This document shows positions 16,125 to 25,200 of a stretch of 64,000 nt of DNA, one piece after another. This stretch comes from an uncultured Bryobacteraceae bacterium. GTDB lineage: Bacteria > Acidobacteriota > Terriglobia > Bryobacterales > Bryobacteraceae. A program made the position numbers and the translations under genes. Where the stretch lies: the NCBI GenBank assembly GCA_937924525.1, contig CALDSU010000012.1, positions 55,390 to 119,389 on the forward strand, written 5' to 3'. The stretch's first letter is position 1, and each line of letters starts with the position of its first letter. Under the pieces are notes generated by a model, which saw nothing but the letters and a program-made list of their open reading frames with translations, had not been told where the DNA came from and did not search any database.

Positions 16125-18149
16125 ATGCCTCGCGCTCTCCTGCTCTTTGCTCTCGTGGTGCACGTCCTCGCCGCGCAGACCGCCGCCGACATCGAGGCGG
16201 CGCTCCGCAAACCGCTGCTCGACCCGCAACAACCCGTGCTGGAAGTGCAGGCCTTCACCGCGGCGCGCGTCGCCTACCTGTCCGTGCCCGAGCGGCTCGC
16301 CGAGTGGGAGACGAAGGCGGCGGACCTCCGCCGCGCGGTGCTCGAGCGGGTGGTGTTCCGCGGCGAAGCGGCGCGCTGGCGCAACGCGGCTCCCAAAGTG
16401 GAACCAGTCGGCGAGCCGATCCGGGGCAGGGGATACCGCTTGCAGAAACTGCGCTACCAGGTGATTCCCGACCTCTGGCTGCCCGCCTACCGCTACGAAC
16501 CGCTCGAGCGGCGTGGGCGCGTGCCCGCCGTGCTAAATGTCAATGGCCACGAGGGCGAGGGCGTAGCCACGCCGTATATCCAGCAGCGGTGCATTCATCT
16601 GGCGAGAAACGGCGTGGTCGCGTTGACGTTCGAGTGGTTCGGCCGCGGAGCGCTGGCGGACAACGAAAATTTCAATCACTACCGGATGCCGCAGGTCGAC
16701 CTGACCGGCACGTCCGGCGTCGCCCTTTTCTTCCTGGCTCACCAGCGGGCCCTGGACCTGCTGATCGCCGACCCCCAGGTGGATCCCCGGCGCATCGCCG
16801 TCACCGGCCTGTCGGGCGGCGGATGGCAAACCATCTTCCTCAGCGCGCTCGATCCGCGGGTGGCCTTGGCCAACCCGGTCGCCGGGTACTCGAGCTACGT
16901 CACCCGCACCCAATGGCCGGAGCTCGATCTCGGCGATTCGGAGCAGACCCCTTCGGACCTGGCCGCCCTTGCTGACTACACGCATCTGACCGCGCTGCTG
17001 GCCCCACGTCCTTCGCTGCTCACCTACAACCAGAAGGACACCTGCTGTTTTCGCGCGGACTATGCCTACACGCCGCTGCTCCAGGCCGCGGGCCGGGTGT
17101 ACGCGCTGCACCCGCCGGGCGAGCGGGAGCGCCTGCGCTACCACGTGAACTACGGCCCCGGCCACAATTACGACGCGGACAACCGCGAAGCGTTCTACCG
17201 GATGTTGCGCGAGTTCTTCTTTTCCGGCGCATTTCCGATTCAGGAAGAACCGGCGGACGGCGAAATCCGCACCGCGGCGCAACTGGCGGCGCCGCTGCCC
17301 GCCGGCAATCTGGACTTCCAGTCCCTGGCCCTGTCGTTGAGCAAGGACCTGCCACGGGACGCCAACTGGCCCGGCGAGCGCTCCGAGGCGCTGGCCTGGC
17401 AGCAGATCCGCCGCGCGGAATTGCGCGCGCTGGCGCGGATCCCGGCCCCGGCGCGGCGGGAATTGATCCCCGCCGGCGAAAGCGTGCTGGAGAGCGTCCG
17501 TGTGCGGCACGCCAAACTCCGGCTCGGCCAGGAGTGGACGCTGCCGCTGGTGGAATTCGTTCCCGAGCAGCCGCGGGAGACGGCGCTGTTGGTGGCCGAC
17601 GAGGGACGCGGCAGCCTGGCTGCGCGCGTGCTGGAGTTGCTGCGCGAAGGGCGGCGCGTCGTTGCGCTGGACCCCTTCTACTTTGGCGAATCGAAGATCG
17701 CGCGCCGCGACTTCCTGTTTGCGCTGCTCGTCGCCGGAGTCGGCGAGCGGCCGCTCGGGCTTCAGGCCGGAGGGATCGAGGCGGCCGCCGCGGTTTGGGC
17801 GGAGCTGACCGGACAGCCCGTCGCCGTCGAGGCCCACGGCCCCCGCTTGAGCGTAGCGGCGTTGGGGGCAGCCGCCACCGCCTCCCCGGCGGTGATCGGC
17901 GCCCTCGATCTCTATGGGTCGTTTGGCAGCTTGAAGGAGGTGCTGGAGCGCAACCTCCGCGCGGACCAGACGCCCGAGTTGTTCTGCTTCGGCCTGCTGG
18001 AGCGCTTCGATCTCCGCCAGATGGTGGCCTTGGCCGCGCCGCGGCCGGTGCGGTTCCTCTCGCCCGACGAGCGCGTCCGCACGGAAATGCGCGGGGTCAG
18101 CGAGTTCTACCGGACGCTGGGCCGCGATCACGACCCGGTGGGGCGGTAA
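16125..18149 (+). CDS. Secreted alpha/beta-hydrolase (acetyl-xylan-esterase-like), double-domain
   Basis: This 674-residue protein has a Sec signal (MPRALLLFALVVHVLAAQ). Its N-terminal half is an alpha/beta-hydrolase of the acetyl xylan esterase/prolyl-oligopeptidase-like group: PAVLNVNGHEGEG, FEWFGRGALADN, then the nucleophile elbow GLSGGG with Ser230. YGPGHNYDADN probably holds the catalytic histidine. The C-terminal third (about residue 400 onward) is a second, weaker hydrolase-like module without a clear GxSxG. Related proteins in this phylum deacetylate plant polysaccharides; the exact substrate cannot be read from sequence. The gene is downstream of the sialidase-like gene and convergent with hscA. 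Confidence 0.75.
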   Translation: MPRALLLFALVVHVLAAQTAADIEAALRKPLLDPQQPVLEVQAFTAARVAYLSVPERLAEWETKAADLRRAVLERVVFRGEAARWRNAAPKVEPVGEPIRGRGYRLQKLRYQVIPDLWLPAYRYEPLERRGRVPAVLNVNGHEGEGVATPYIQQRCIHLARNGVVALTFEWFGRGALADNENFNHYRMPQVDLTGTSGVALFFLAHQRALDLLIADPQVDPRRIAVTGLSGGGWQTIFLSALDPRVALANPVAGYSSYVTRTQWPELDLGDSEQTPSDLAALADYTHLTALLAPRPSLLTYNQKDTCCFRADYAYTPLLQAAGRVYALHPPGERERLRYHVNYGPGHNYDADNREAFYRMLREFFFSGAFPIQEEPADGEIRTAAQLAAPLPAGNLDFQSLALSLSKDLPRDANWPGERSEALAWQQIRRAELRALARIPAPARRELIPAGESVLESVRVRHAKLRLGQEWTLPLVEFVPEQPRETALLVADEGRGSLAARVLELLREGRRVVALDPFYFGESKIARRDFLFALLVAGVGERPLGLQAGGIEAAAAVWAELTGQPVAVEAHGPRLSVAALGAAATASPAVIGALDLYGSFGSLKEVLERNLRADQTPELFCFGLLERFDLRQMVALAAPRPVRFLSPDERVRTEMRGVSEFYRTLGRDHDPVGR

Positions 18150-18155
18150 GGAAAC

Positions 18156-18177
18156 GGGCGAGGCTGCGGCCTCGCCC
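18156..18177 (+). terminator. Perfect 9-bp hairpin after the esterase gene
   Basis: GGGCGAGGC (18156-18164) pairs with GCCTCGCCC (18169-18177) across a TGCG loop, 6 bases after the esterase stop. No T-tract follows. It is the best candidate for an RNA 3'-end structure in this convergent region. Confidence 0.45.
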
Positions 18178-18248
18178 CCATGCTCATCGTTGAGGCTGTC
18201 TTGGGCGAGTGTGCCTGCCCGTCAGACCACGCCGTAACCTAGACCGGA

Positions 18249-18272
18249 GCCTCCATTCGCCGCCCTGGAGGC
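18249..18272 (-). terminator. Hairpin downstream of hscA (end of isc operon)
   Basis: GCCTCC (18249-18254) pairs with GGAGGC (18267-18272) over a 12-base loop, about 33 bases past the hscA stop on the minus strand. The stem is short and no T-run follows it, so terminator function is tentative. Confidence 0.3.
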
Positions 18273-18304
18273 CGCGCCGGATACGGCCTCCGCCAAGCCG
18301 TCAC

Positions 18305-20155
18305 CTACAGTTTCGTCCCCTTCAGCGCGCTTTGGACCGCCGTGTTCATCATGGTCTCGGCCAGCTTCAACGTGACCTGGTTGACCTGATCGATCTTCTC
18401 GCGAATCAGCAGGTGATCGTCGCCGTGGTAAACCAGCAGTAACTGGTTCACCGCATTCGTGATGGCGTCGCGTTCCTCGTCGCTCAGCTCGAAATAGGCA
18501 TCGTTGGCTTTGGCTTTTTCCACCGCCGCGAGAATCGTGTCCGCTTCCACGCGCGCTTCGGCCACCTGCCGGGCGCGGAAATCCTCCTCGGCGAACTCGA
18601 TCGACTCGAGAATGCGGGCCTCCACTTCTTCATCCGTGAGCCCATAGGTGGGCTTGACGTCCACCGACTGTTCCTTGCCGGTCCGCTGGTCGCGCGCGGT
18701 CACGTTCAGGATGCCGTTGGCGTCGATGAGGAAGCGTACCTCGATGCGCGCCATGCCCGCGGGCAGCGGCTCGATATCCTTCAGGTCAAAACGGGCCAGG
18801 CTGCGGCAGTCCCGGGCCAGCTCCCGCTCGCCTTGCAGGACGTGGATCAGCACGTTCCGCTGTCCGTCCACCGCGGTGGTAAACACCTCGGTCGCGCTGG
18901 CGGGGATGGTGGAGTTACGGTGAATCAGCTTCGACACGACTCCGCCCATCGTCTCGATGCCGAGCGAAAGCGGCGTGACATCCAGCAACAGCTTGTCGTC
19001 CACCGCGCCGGAGAGAATGCCGGCCTGCACCGCCGCGCCCAACGCCACCACTTCGTCCGGATTCAAGTCGGTGTGCGGCTTGGCGCGAAACAGCGTCTCC
19101 ACCGCACGGCGCACCAGCGGGATGCGTGTCGATCCGCCCACCAGCACCACTTCGTCAATCTGCTCGGGCGTCACGCCGGCGTCCACCAGGCACTGGCGGC
19201 AGGGCGTCAGCGTGCGGTCCACAATGTCCGAGATCAGTTTCTCGAACAGTTCGCGGTCGATGCGGCGCTGGTACTTCCGGCCGCGGTACGCGAGATCGAT
19301 ATGGGTGAACGGGACGAAGGAGAGCTCTTCCTTGGCCCGGATCACCGCCCGGCGCAACAATTGCCGGGCCTCATGGTTGGCGGAGATGTCCTCGCCCCAC
19401 TCGCTGCGGATGTCCTCGATGCCAATCTGGATCAGCCGGTTGTCAATATCGTCGCCGCCCAGATGCGTGTCGCCATTGGTGGCCAGGACCTCGAAGATGC
19501 CGCCCTGCAATTTCAGGATCGAGATGTCGAAGGTCCCGCCGCCCAGGTCATACACGGCGACGATGCCTTCCTGGCGCTTGTCCAGACCATAGGCCAGCGC
19601 GGCCGCGGTGGGCTCGTTCACCAGGCGCAGCACTTCCAGTCCCGCGATGCGCCCGGCGTCTTTGGTGGCCTGCCGTTGGGCATCGTTGAAATAAGCGGGC
19701 ACGGTGATTACGGCCTTGGTGACCGGCTCGCCGAGAAAGGCCTCGGCATTCTTCTTGAGTTGCCGCAACACGTAGGCCGAAATCTCCGGCGGCGTCAGCA
19801 CCCGGTCCCCCAGCGCCAGTTTGATCACCGCCTGGCTTTCCGGGGCGATGCGGAACGGAAACATCGCCAGTTCGTCCCGCACGTCGTCGACGCCGCGGCC
19901 CATCAGCCGCTTCACCGAATAGACCGTCCGCTCCGGGGCGGTCAACAGCGCTTCGCGCGCCGGGTTGCCGACCAGCGCCTCGCCCGTCGGCAGCAACGAC
20001 ACGATGCTCGGCACCAGCCGGTCTCCATCCAGCCCGGGAATAATCCGGGGACGGGTCAGGTCCATATAGGCGATCAGGCTGTTCGTGGTGCCGAGGTCGA
20101 TGCCGACCACGCGTTCCGGAGCGCGTTTGCCGAAGTCGATTTGCAGAGGAGTCAT
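18305..20155 (-). CDS. hscA: Fe-S cluster assembly Hsp70 chaperone HscA
   Basis: HscA (616 residues) is the specialised Hsp70 that releases Fe-S clusters from IscU with HscB. The Hsp70 ATPase motifs are present: [27 protein letters not shown] and [12 protein letters not shown], plus [36 protein letters not shown]. The substrate domain holds [14 protein letters not shown]. The N-terminal ~10 residues before the ATPase domain and the general sequence fit HscA rather than DnaK, and the position at the end of the isc operon decides the matter. The ATG at 20155 is chosen over a TTG three codons upstream. No fdx gene follows, so the usual ferredoxin of the operon is absent here. Confidence 0.92.
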   Translation of the reverse strand: MTPLQIDFGKRAPERVVGIDLGTTNSLIAYMDLTRPRIIPGLDGDRLVPSIVSLLPTGEALVGNPAREALLTAPERTVYSVKRLMGRGVDDVRDELAMFPFRIAPESQAVIKLALGDRVLTPPEISAYVLRQLKKNAEAFLGEPVTKAVITVPAYFNDAQRQATKDAGRIAGLEVLRLVNEPTAAALAYGLDKRQEGIVAVYDLGGGTFDISILKLQGGIFEVLATNGDTHLGGDDIDNRLIQIGIEDIRSEWGEDISANHEARQLLRRAVIRAKEELSFVPFTHIDLAYRGRKYQRRIDRELFEKLISDIVDRTLTPCRQCLVDAGVTPEQIDEVVLVGGSTRIPLVRRAVETLFRAKPHTDLNPDEVVALGAAVQAGILSGAVDDKLLLDVTPLSLGIETMGGVVSKLIHRNSTIPASATEVFTTAVDGQRNVLIHVLQGERELARDCRSLARFDLKDIEPLPAGMARIEVRFLIDANGILNVTARDQRTGKEQSVDVKPTYGLTDEEVEARILESIEFAEEDFRARQVAEARVEADTILAAVEKAKANDAYFELSDEERDAITNAVNQLLLVYHGDDHLLIREKIDQVNQVTLKLAETMMNTAVQSALKGTKL

Positions 20156-20194
20156 GAATCTCAACTTTCCCGGGCGGCGGCGCGGGCCGTCCGG

Positions 20195-20812
20195 TCACGC
20201 CGCCCGCTGGAGGGCCACCCTCACTTCGTTGACCAGGTTGCTGATGTACTTGCGCCGGTTCAGGATGGCGCGAATGCGCGCCAGCACCTCGCGCTCCCCG
20301 GTAGCGTCGTAATCGCGGAACGCCCCGGCCAGCTCCTGATCGATCTCCCGCAGCAAGCTCTCAAAGTGGGCGCGCGCTTGGTGCAGGGTCGGTTCCACCG
20401 AATGGTCGCCGCCCTTGAGTTCCTCCAGCGCAAGGTTCAACTCGAAGACCTCTTCCAGCAGGTCGGGCGGCACGTCGCGCGTGCCCTGCTCGCCGATCGG
20501 GAAGCCCGCCTGCTTCAGGACGTACTCCGCGCGCCGGACGGGATCGCGCAGTACGCGGTAGCCGTCATTCAGCAGCGCCGTCGCGTCGGTGGAGAACTGC
20601 TTTTCGCGTTCGCTCCGCCGGGTGAACAGGTCGGGGTGCAGGCGCCGGCTGAGCGCATAAAAGCGCCGTTCCAAATCCTGCTCGTCCAAGGCGAGTTGGC
20701 GGGGCAGGCCGAACAGCTCGTAATAGTTGTCGGGCGGGCGCTGGATGGCGCGGCAGGAGTCGCAAAACAACGCGTTGAAGAACGCGCCACACTGCCAGCA
20801 GGGATGACTCAT
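20195..20812 (-). CDS. hscB: Fe-S cluster assembly co-chaperone HscB
   Basis: HscB (205 residues) is the J-protein that brings IscU to HscA. It begins with a zinc-finger-like CWQC...CDSC motif (C5, C8, C17, C20), like eukaryotic HSCB and unlike E. coli HscB. The J domain follows, with HPD at residues 59-61 in ALSRRLHPDLF, and then the C-terminal three-helix IscU-binding domain. The start is the ATG at 20812, which overlaps the iscA stop by one base (TGATG), indicating translational coupling. The alternative upstream start would add ten residues inside iscA. It lies 39 bases before hscA. Confidence 0.92.
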   Translation of the reverse strand: MSHPCWQCGAFFNALFCDSCRAIQRPPDNYYELFGLPRQLALDEQDLERRFYALSRRLHPDLFTRRSEREKQFSTDATALLNDGYRVLRDPVRRAEYVLKQAGFPIGEQGTRDVPPDLLEEVFELNLALEELKGGDHSVEPTLHQARAHFESLLREIDQELAGAFRDYDATGEREVLARIRAILNRRKYISNLVNEVRVALQRAA

Positions 20813-21189
20813 CACGCGGAAAACGACGTCCCGCAGCCACAACTCTTCTGCGCGTTCGGATTCTCGAAAACGAAACCCGACTGCATCAGGGACTCTTTAT
20901 AGTCGAGCGTCAGGCCATGCAGATAGAGCAGGCTCTTCGGATCCACCACGATCTTCACGCCGTCGAAGAGAAACACGCGGTCAGTGGGGCGTTCCTTGGC
21001 GTCGAACTTGAACTGGTAACTCAGACCGCTACACCCGCCGCCGAGGACGCCCAGCCGCAGCGCGCCATCCTGCACGCCTTCCTTGGCGAAGGCCGCGCGA
21101 ATCTTCTCAATCGCCTTCGGCGTGACCTTGATCTCCAGATTCTTCCCTTCCGGGGCTTTGGTATCCGGATTCACCACCATCGTCGCCAT
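20812..21189 (-). CDS. iscA: Iron-sulfur cluster assembly protein IscA (A-type carrier)
   Basis: This 125-residue A-type Fe-S carrier has the three conserved cysteines, C53 in GGGCSGLSYQF and C117/C119 in the CGCG C-terminus. It delivers clusters from IscU to target proteins in the cytosol. The N-terminal ~18 residues before IKVTPKAIEKI are an extension. The open frame upstream of ATG 21189 runs into iscU antisense-like sequence and is not conserved. It is placed between iscU and hscB, and its stop overlaps the hscB start. Confidence 0.94.
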   Translation of the reverse strand: MATMVVNPDTKAPEGKNLEIKVTPKAIEKIRAAFAKEGVQDGALRLGVLGGGCSGLSYQFKFDAKERPTDRVFLFDGVKIVVDPKSLLYLHGLTLDYKESLMQSGFVFENPNAQKSCGCGTSFSA

Positions 21190-21266
21190 AGTTGTAACTC
21201 GTTTCCGGCCCCCAACGCAATGGGAAGGCGGGATCGCGCCCCGCCTTCCCGGACGCTGCGGGAGGG

Positions 21267-21683
21267 TCAAGCCAGCGTGGGCGCCGCGGCCGGCGTCGCG
21301 ACGCTCTGTTTCTTCTTGTAGTCGGCGATGGCCGCCTTGATGGCATCCTCGGCCAGCACCGAGCAATGGATCTTCACCGGCGGAAGGCTCAGTTCGTTGA
21401 CCAGTTCGGTGTTCTTGATGGCCAGCGCCTCATCCACCGTCTTGCCCTTCAGCATTTCGGTGGCCAGCGATGAGCTCGCAATGGCGCTGCCGCACCCGAA
21501 TGTCTTGAACTTGGCGTCTTCAATGACGCCCGTTTCGGGATTCACCTTCACCTGCAACTTCATCACGTCGCCGCACTCGGGCGCTCCCACCATGCCCGTG
21601 CCCACGTTGGGATCGGCCTTGTCCAACGATCCCACGTTGCGCGGGTTGTTGTAATGATCCAGCACTTTCTCCGAATAAGCCAT
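21267..21683 (-). CDS. iscU: Fe-S cluster scaffold IscU
   Basis: IscU (138 residues) is the scaffold on which [2Fe-2S] clusters are built with sulfur from IscS. The N-terminal MAYSEKVLDHYNNPRNVG is diagnostic. The three ligand cysteines are C37 (APECGDVM), C64 (FGCGSAIASSS) and C107 (KIHCSVL), and Asp39 is present. The HscA-recognition motif LPPVK lies at residues 100-104. The C-terminus has an Ala/Pro/Thr-rich tail. The gene is 60 bases downstream of iscS and 77 bases upstream of iscA. Confidence 0.96.
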   Translation of the reverse strand: MAYSEKVLDHYNNPRNVGSLDKADPNVGTGMVGAPECGDVMKLQVKVNPETGVIEDAKFKTFGCGSAIASSSLATEMLKGKTVDEALAIKNTELVNELSLPPVKIHCSVLAEDAIKAAIADYKKKQSVATPAAAPTLA

Positions 21684-21743
21684 GGTCTTCTTTCGTCTCC
21701 CTTTAGGTCCTGATTCGCTTCCGCAAAACTTCCCAGCGCCCGC

Positions 21744-22967
21744 CTAGTGGTGCGCTTCCGCCACCCACTCCACCTTGCTCAGATCGATGCCTTCCTTCGC
21801 CATCTCGTAGAGCGGCGACAGGTCACGGAGCTTACGCACGGCCTCCACCATGCGGTGGGCCACATAATCGATCTCCTCGTCGGTGTTGAACCGGCCGATG
21901 CCGAACCGGATCGATGTATGGGCCAGGTCATCTCCCACCCCCAACGCCTTCAAAACGTAACTCGGCTCCAGGGTTGCCGACGTGCAGGCCGACCCACTCG
22001 AGACGGCGATGTCGTTGATGCCCATCAAGAGGCTCTCGCCCTCCACATAGGCGAAGCTCATATTCAAGTTGTGCGGCAGGCGGTGATCCATCGAACCGTT
22101 GATGAAGACCTCATCCAGTTCCCGCTCCAGGGTCTCCTTCAGCCGGTCGCGCATTGCGCGCAGGCGGGCGGACTCCTCGGACATTTCTTTTTCGCAGATG
22201 GCGCACGCTTCCCCAAACCCGACAATCCCCGGAGTATTCAGGGTGCCGGAACGCATGCCGCGCTCGTGACCGCCGCCATCGATCTGCGCGGTCAATTGTA
22301 CGCGCGGGTTCCTCCGCCGCACATACAGCGCCCCCACCCCCTTCGGCCCGTAAATTTTGTGGGCGGTCAACGACATCAGGTCAAGGTTGTCCCGCTGTAC
22401 GTTCACCGGAATCTTCCCCACCGCCTGGACCCCATCGGTGTGGAACAACACGCCGCGCTCTTTGCACAGCTTGCCGATCTCGGCGATGGGCTGAATCACG
22501 CCGATCTCGTTGTTCGCATACATCACGCTCACCAGGATAGTCTTGTCGGTGATCGCGTCGCGGAGTTGGTCCAGATCCACCAGTCCGTCCGGGCGCACCG
22601 GCAGGTAGGTCACCTTGCAGCCGTGCTTTTCCAGTTTCTTGCAGGTGTCCAGCACCGCTTTATGTTCGGTGGCGACGGTGATGATGTGATTGCCTCGCTC
22701 GGCATACATCTCCGCGACGCCCTTGAGCGCCAGGTTATTCGACTCGGTTGCGCCGCTGGTGAAGATAATCTCCTTCGCCGTCGCCCCGATCAGGCTCGCG
22801 ATCTGCCCGCGCGCCTTTTCCACCGCTTCTTCCGCCTCCCACCCAAAGGCGTGATTGCGGCTCGCGGCGTTCCCGAACCGCTCGGTGAAGTAAGGCAACA
22901 TCGCCTGAAGGACCCGGGGGTCCATCGGCGTCGTCGCGTGATTGTCCAGATAAATCGGCAGCTTCAT
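21744..22967 (-). CDS. iscS: Cysteine desulfurase IscS
   Basis: IscS (407 residues) is a PLP-dependent fold-type I enzyme that converts cysteine to alanine and passes the persulfide to IscU. The N-terminal [14 protein letters not shown] is family-typical. The PLP Schiff-base lysine is K204 in [12 protein letters not shown], and the persulfide-carrying cysteine is C328 in [21 protein letters not shown] on the long mobile loop of class I desulfurases. The length matches E. coli IscS. It lies 22 bases after iscR and is the first enzyme of the isc operon. Confidence 0.97.
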   Translation of the reverse strand: MKLPIYLDNHATTPMDPRVLQAMLPYFTERFGNAASRNHAFGWEAEEAVEKARGQIASLIGATAKEIIFTSGATESNNLALKGVAEMYAERGNHIITVATEHKAVLDTCKKLEKHGCKVTYLPVRPDGLVDLDQLRDAITDKTILVSVMYANNEIGVIQPIAEIGKLCKERGVLFHTDGVQAVGKIPVNVQRDNLDLMSLTAHKIYGPKGVGALYVRRRNPRVQLTAQIDGGGHERGMRSGTLNTPGIVGFGEACAICEKEMSEESARLRAMRDRLKETLERELDEVFINGSMDHRLPHNLNMSFAYVEGESLLMGINDIAVSSGSACTSATLEPSYVLKALGVGDDLAHTSIRFGIGRFNTDEEIDYVAHRMVEAVRKLRDLSPLYEMAKEGIDLSKVEWVAEAHH

Positions 22968-22989
22968 TGGTTCTTTCTCGTCCCCCCTG

Positions 22990-23457
22990 CTACGCGTGAA
23001 TCAGTTGAATGAGTCCTTGGCGCGCCGTCCGCGCTCCGTCCGGCACTTCCATGTCGTCCCGGGCGATGTCCGCAATCGTGATCGCGCCCAATAACAGAAT
23101 GATGCTCTCGTGAATTTTCCGTAACGGCTCCCGCACGGTGCACCGCTCGGCATGATCGCAGTCCCGGTGATCCGTAAAGCACGACGTCAGAATGATGGGA
23201 CCGTCAATCGCCCGGATCACCTCGAGCGCGGTGATCTGGTTCGGATCCCGCGCGAGCCGGTAGCCTCCATTCGTCCCCGGGAGCGAGTGCAGTACGCCGG
23301 TGCGCGTGAGCTTCTGCATCACCTTGGCTAACAAAGGCAGCGGCACGCCGTATGCCTCGGCGATCTCCTTCGCACTGGCGGTCTCCTCCGGAGGGCAGAT
23401 TGCCAGATGTCGCAAGGCGATCAACCCGTAGTCGGCTTTCTTTGTCAGCTTCAGCAT
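22990..23457 (-). CDS. iscR: Rrf2 family Fe-S regulator IscR
   Basis: IscR-type Rrf2 regulator (155 residues) that senses cellular Fe-S status and controls the isc operon. The N-terminal winged helix is [19 protein letters not shown]...[22 protein letters not shown], with the GxxGGYxLA wing. The cluster ligands are C93, C100 and C106 in [15 protein letters not shown], a C-x6-C-x5-C spacing slightly different from the x5/x5 of E. coli IscR. The gene is the first of the operon, and inverted repeats near its promoter may be its own operator, as expected for autoregulation. Start ATG at 23457. Confidence 0.9.
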   Translation of the reverse strand: MLKLTKKADYGLIALRHLAICPPEETASAKEIAEAYGVPLPLLAKVMQKLTRTGVLHSLPGTNGGYRLARDPNQITALEVIRAIDGPIILTSCFTDHRDCDHAERCTVREPLRKIHESIILLLGAITIADIARDDMEVPDGARTARQGLIQLIHA

Positions 23458-23536
23458 GGCGAAACGATATGCGACTGATTCGGTCTCATTTCTACCCTAA
23501 CCCACTAGAGCCCACCGAGTCAAGAAGTTAATATGC

Positions 23537-23574
23537 GACCAAATCTCTCTCCCTTATTATAGACTCTTTTGGTC
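23537..23574 (-). promoter_or_regulatory. Promoter with inverted repeat upstream of iscR
   Basis: On the minus strand a perfect TATAAT lies at 23561-23556. It sits between the inverted arms GACCAAA and TTTGGTC (plus-strand 23537-23543 and 23568-23574). A second arrangement nearer the gene has TTGACT as a possible -35. The arms TGACTCGGT and ACCGAATCA flank a segment about 30 bases long. These are plausible operator/promoter elements for the iscR operon in the otherwise AT-richer 270-base gap 23458-23727. No -35 was convincing for the first, and the binding protein is inferred. Confidence 0.35.
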
Positions 23575-23727
23575 CGGAAACGATGCAGGATCCGCCGCCA
23601 GCTACGGCGAACCGCTTGCCGGCTCGCAACCGCCACGCCGACAGCCTCCTCGGGAAGTGCGCCTGGCAAGTACGCTTGGGCGGTGGGCTGGGAAGGGTCG
23701 AAGCGCTGCGCTAGAATGGCGCTAGAC

Positions 23728-24363
23728 ATGAAACCCCTTGCGTTCATACCAATTACCGCCTTGGCCAGCCTCCTGTGGCTGACCGGTTGCGCCGACGAGC
23801 CAGCCAAAAAGGCCGAAGCTCCCAAAGAACCCGAAAAGATCGAGCCGATTACCGGCAACAAAGCCTTTTTCAGCATGTACGTCGCCGCGCGGGGGTGGGC
23901 GACGGACGCCAGCCCGATCCAGGTGAACAGCATCCCTCTGGAAGGCGTTCCCGAGGAACCCGGCAAGGCCGGCGCCTGGCAGGCTACGTTCGTCTCGCAA
24001 AGCCTGCGCCGCTCCCGGCCGTATACCTACTCGGTAATTGAGGGTCCGGGCAACCTACACAAGGGCGTCTTCGCTGGGCTCGAAGAGAGCTGGAGCGGTC
24101 CGCGCGGCAGCACCGAGCCCTTCCTGATGCAGGCGCTCAAGGTCGACACTGACGCCGCGCTCCAGACCGCGCTCAAGAAGGGCAAGAACGTGCAGGAGTA
24201 CGTCAAGAAGAATCCCGACAAGAAGATCCTGTTCATCCTTGAGAAGACCAAACGCCATCCCAATCCAAGCTGGCGTGTGCTGTGGGGAGATTCCATCTCG
24301 ACGAGCAACTACTCGGTGTTCGTGGACGCCAGCACCGGTGAGTACCTGGAGACCATGCGCTGA
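23728..24363 (+). CDS. Putative lipoprotein of unknown function
   Basis: This 211-residue protein has a lipoprotein signal, MKPLAFIPITALASLLWLTGC, with lipobox LTGC and Cys21. An Ala/Lys/Glu/Pro-rich linker follows and then an alpha/beta domain of about 150 residues (AFFSMYVAARGWATDASPIQV...SWRVLWGDSISTSNYSVFVDASTGEYL). The pattern, including the WRV...VDASTG C-terminus, suggests a PepSY-like or related small domain, but I do not recognise the family. An ATG four codons upstream (23716) is the alternative start. The gene is 3 bases upstream of the isomerase-like gene and may be in the same operon. Confidence 0.7.
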   Translation: MKPLAFIPITALASLLWLTGCADEPAKKAEAPKEPEKIEPITGNKAFFSMYVAARGWATDASPIQVNSIPLEGVPEEPGKAGAWQATFVSQSLRRSRPYTYSVIEGPGNLHKGVFAGLEESWSGPRGSTEPFLMQALKVDTDAALQTALKKGKNVQEYVKKNPDKKILFILEKTKRHPNPSWRVLWGDSISTSNYSVFVDASTGEYLETMR

Positions 24364-24366
24364 CGT

Positions 24367-25200
24367 ATGTACCTGTCTCTCCAACGCACGCTCACCGCCG
24401 GCCGGCTCTCCTGGCGGGAGTTCGCCCGGCTGGCGCATTTCATCGGGTACCCGGGCGTCGATGTCACGCTGGACGCGGCCATGGCGGAGGGCGCCGAGGC
24501 GACGCGGGCGCTGCTGGCTGAACTCAACCTGCGGCCGGCGGTGATCGGCCTGCCGGTCGAATTCCGCAAGGATGACGCCACGTTCGACAAGGACTTCCCC
24601 AAACTCGAGCCCGCTGCCCGGTTTGCCGCGGCGATCGGCTGCCCGCGCATCACCACCTGGATTCTCCCTTCCGACGACCGTCCGAAGGCGGAAGTGCGGC
24701 GGGTCTTCAAAGCGAGGTTTCAGCGCTGCGCGGAGGTCCTGGCGAAATACCAGGTGCGTCTGGGCCTGGAAAACGTCAGCCCGGTACACTTGCGCAAGCG
24801 CCACCGGCACGAGTTCATTTACCGGACGGACGAGATGCTGGAGTTCGCCCGCGAGATCGGTCCCAATGTCGGCCTGCTGCTCGATGCGTGGCATTGGCAT
24901 CATGCCGGGTCGACGGCGGCGGACATCGTCAAAGCCGGCAAGGATCGGATTGTTCACGTCCAGGTGGCCGATGCGCCGGACCTGCCGCCCGAACAGATCG
25001 TCGATAGCGAGCGGCTGATGCCGGGCGAGGGCATCGTCGATTGGAAGGCGTTTTTCGGAGCGTTGCGCCAGATCGGGTATACCGATGGCATCAGTCCCGA
25101 AGTGTTCGGCCGCGGCCTGAAGGAAATGGCGCCAGAGCAGGGGGCGCAGCTCGGCTACGATTCCACGCTGGCCGTGATGAAGCAGGCGGGTGTCGTCTGA
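24367..25200 (+). CDS. Sugar phosphate isomerase/epimerase-like TIM barrel (COG1082)
   Basis: This 277-residue xylose-isomerase-like TIM barrel shows the metal-binding glutamates and histidines of the COG1082 fold: LGLENVSPVHLRKRH, GLLLDAWHWHHAGST, HVQVADAP and GEGIVDWKAFF. Family members isomerise or epimerise sugars or ketoses; the substrate cannot be told. No signal peptide, so cytosolic. Its TGA shares one base with the ATG of murQ (TGATG), so the two are translationally coupled. The pairing with an N-acetylmuramate-phosphate etherase suggests a role in amino sugar or cell-wall sugar use. Confidence 0.82.
   Translation: MYLSLQRTLTAGRLSWREFARLAHFIGYPGVDVTLDAAMAEGAEATRALLAELNLRPAVIGLPVEFRKDDATFDKDFPKLEPAARFAAAIGCPRITTWILPSDDRPKAEVRRVFKARFQRCAEVLAKYQVRLGLENVSPVHLRKRHRHEFIYRTDEMLEFAREIGPNVGLLLDAWHWHHAGSTAADIVKAGKDRIVHVQVADAPDLPPEQIVDSERLMPGEGIVDWKAFFGALRQIGYTDGISPEVFGRGLKEMAPEQGAQLGYDSTLAVMKQAGVV

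Noticed and set aside
16533..18131. 532-residue minus-strand frame opposite the esterase gene
   Set aside because: Antisense shadow; no motif, and the plus-strand esterase has a signal and GLSGGG.
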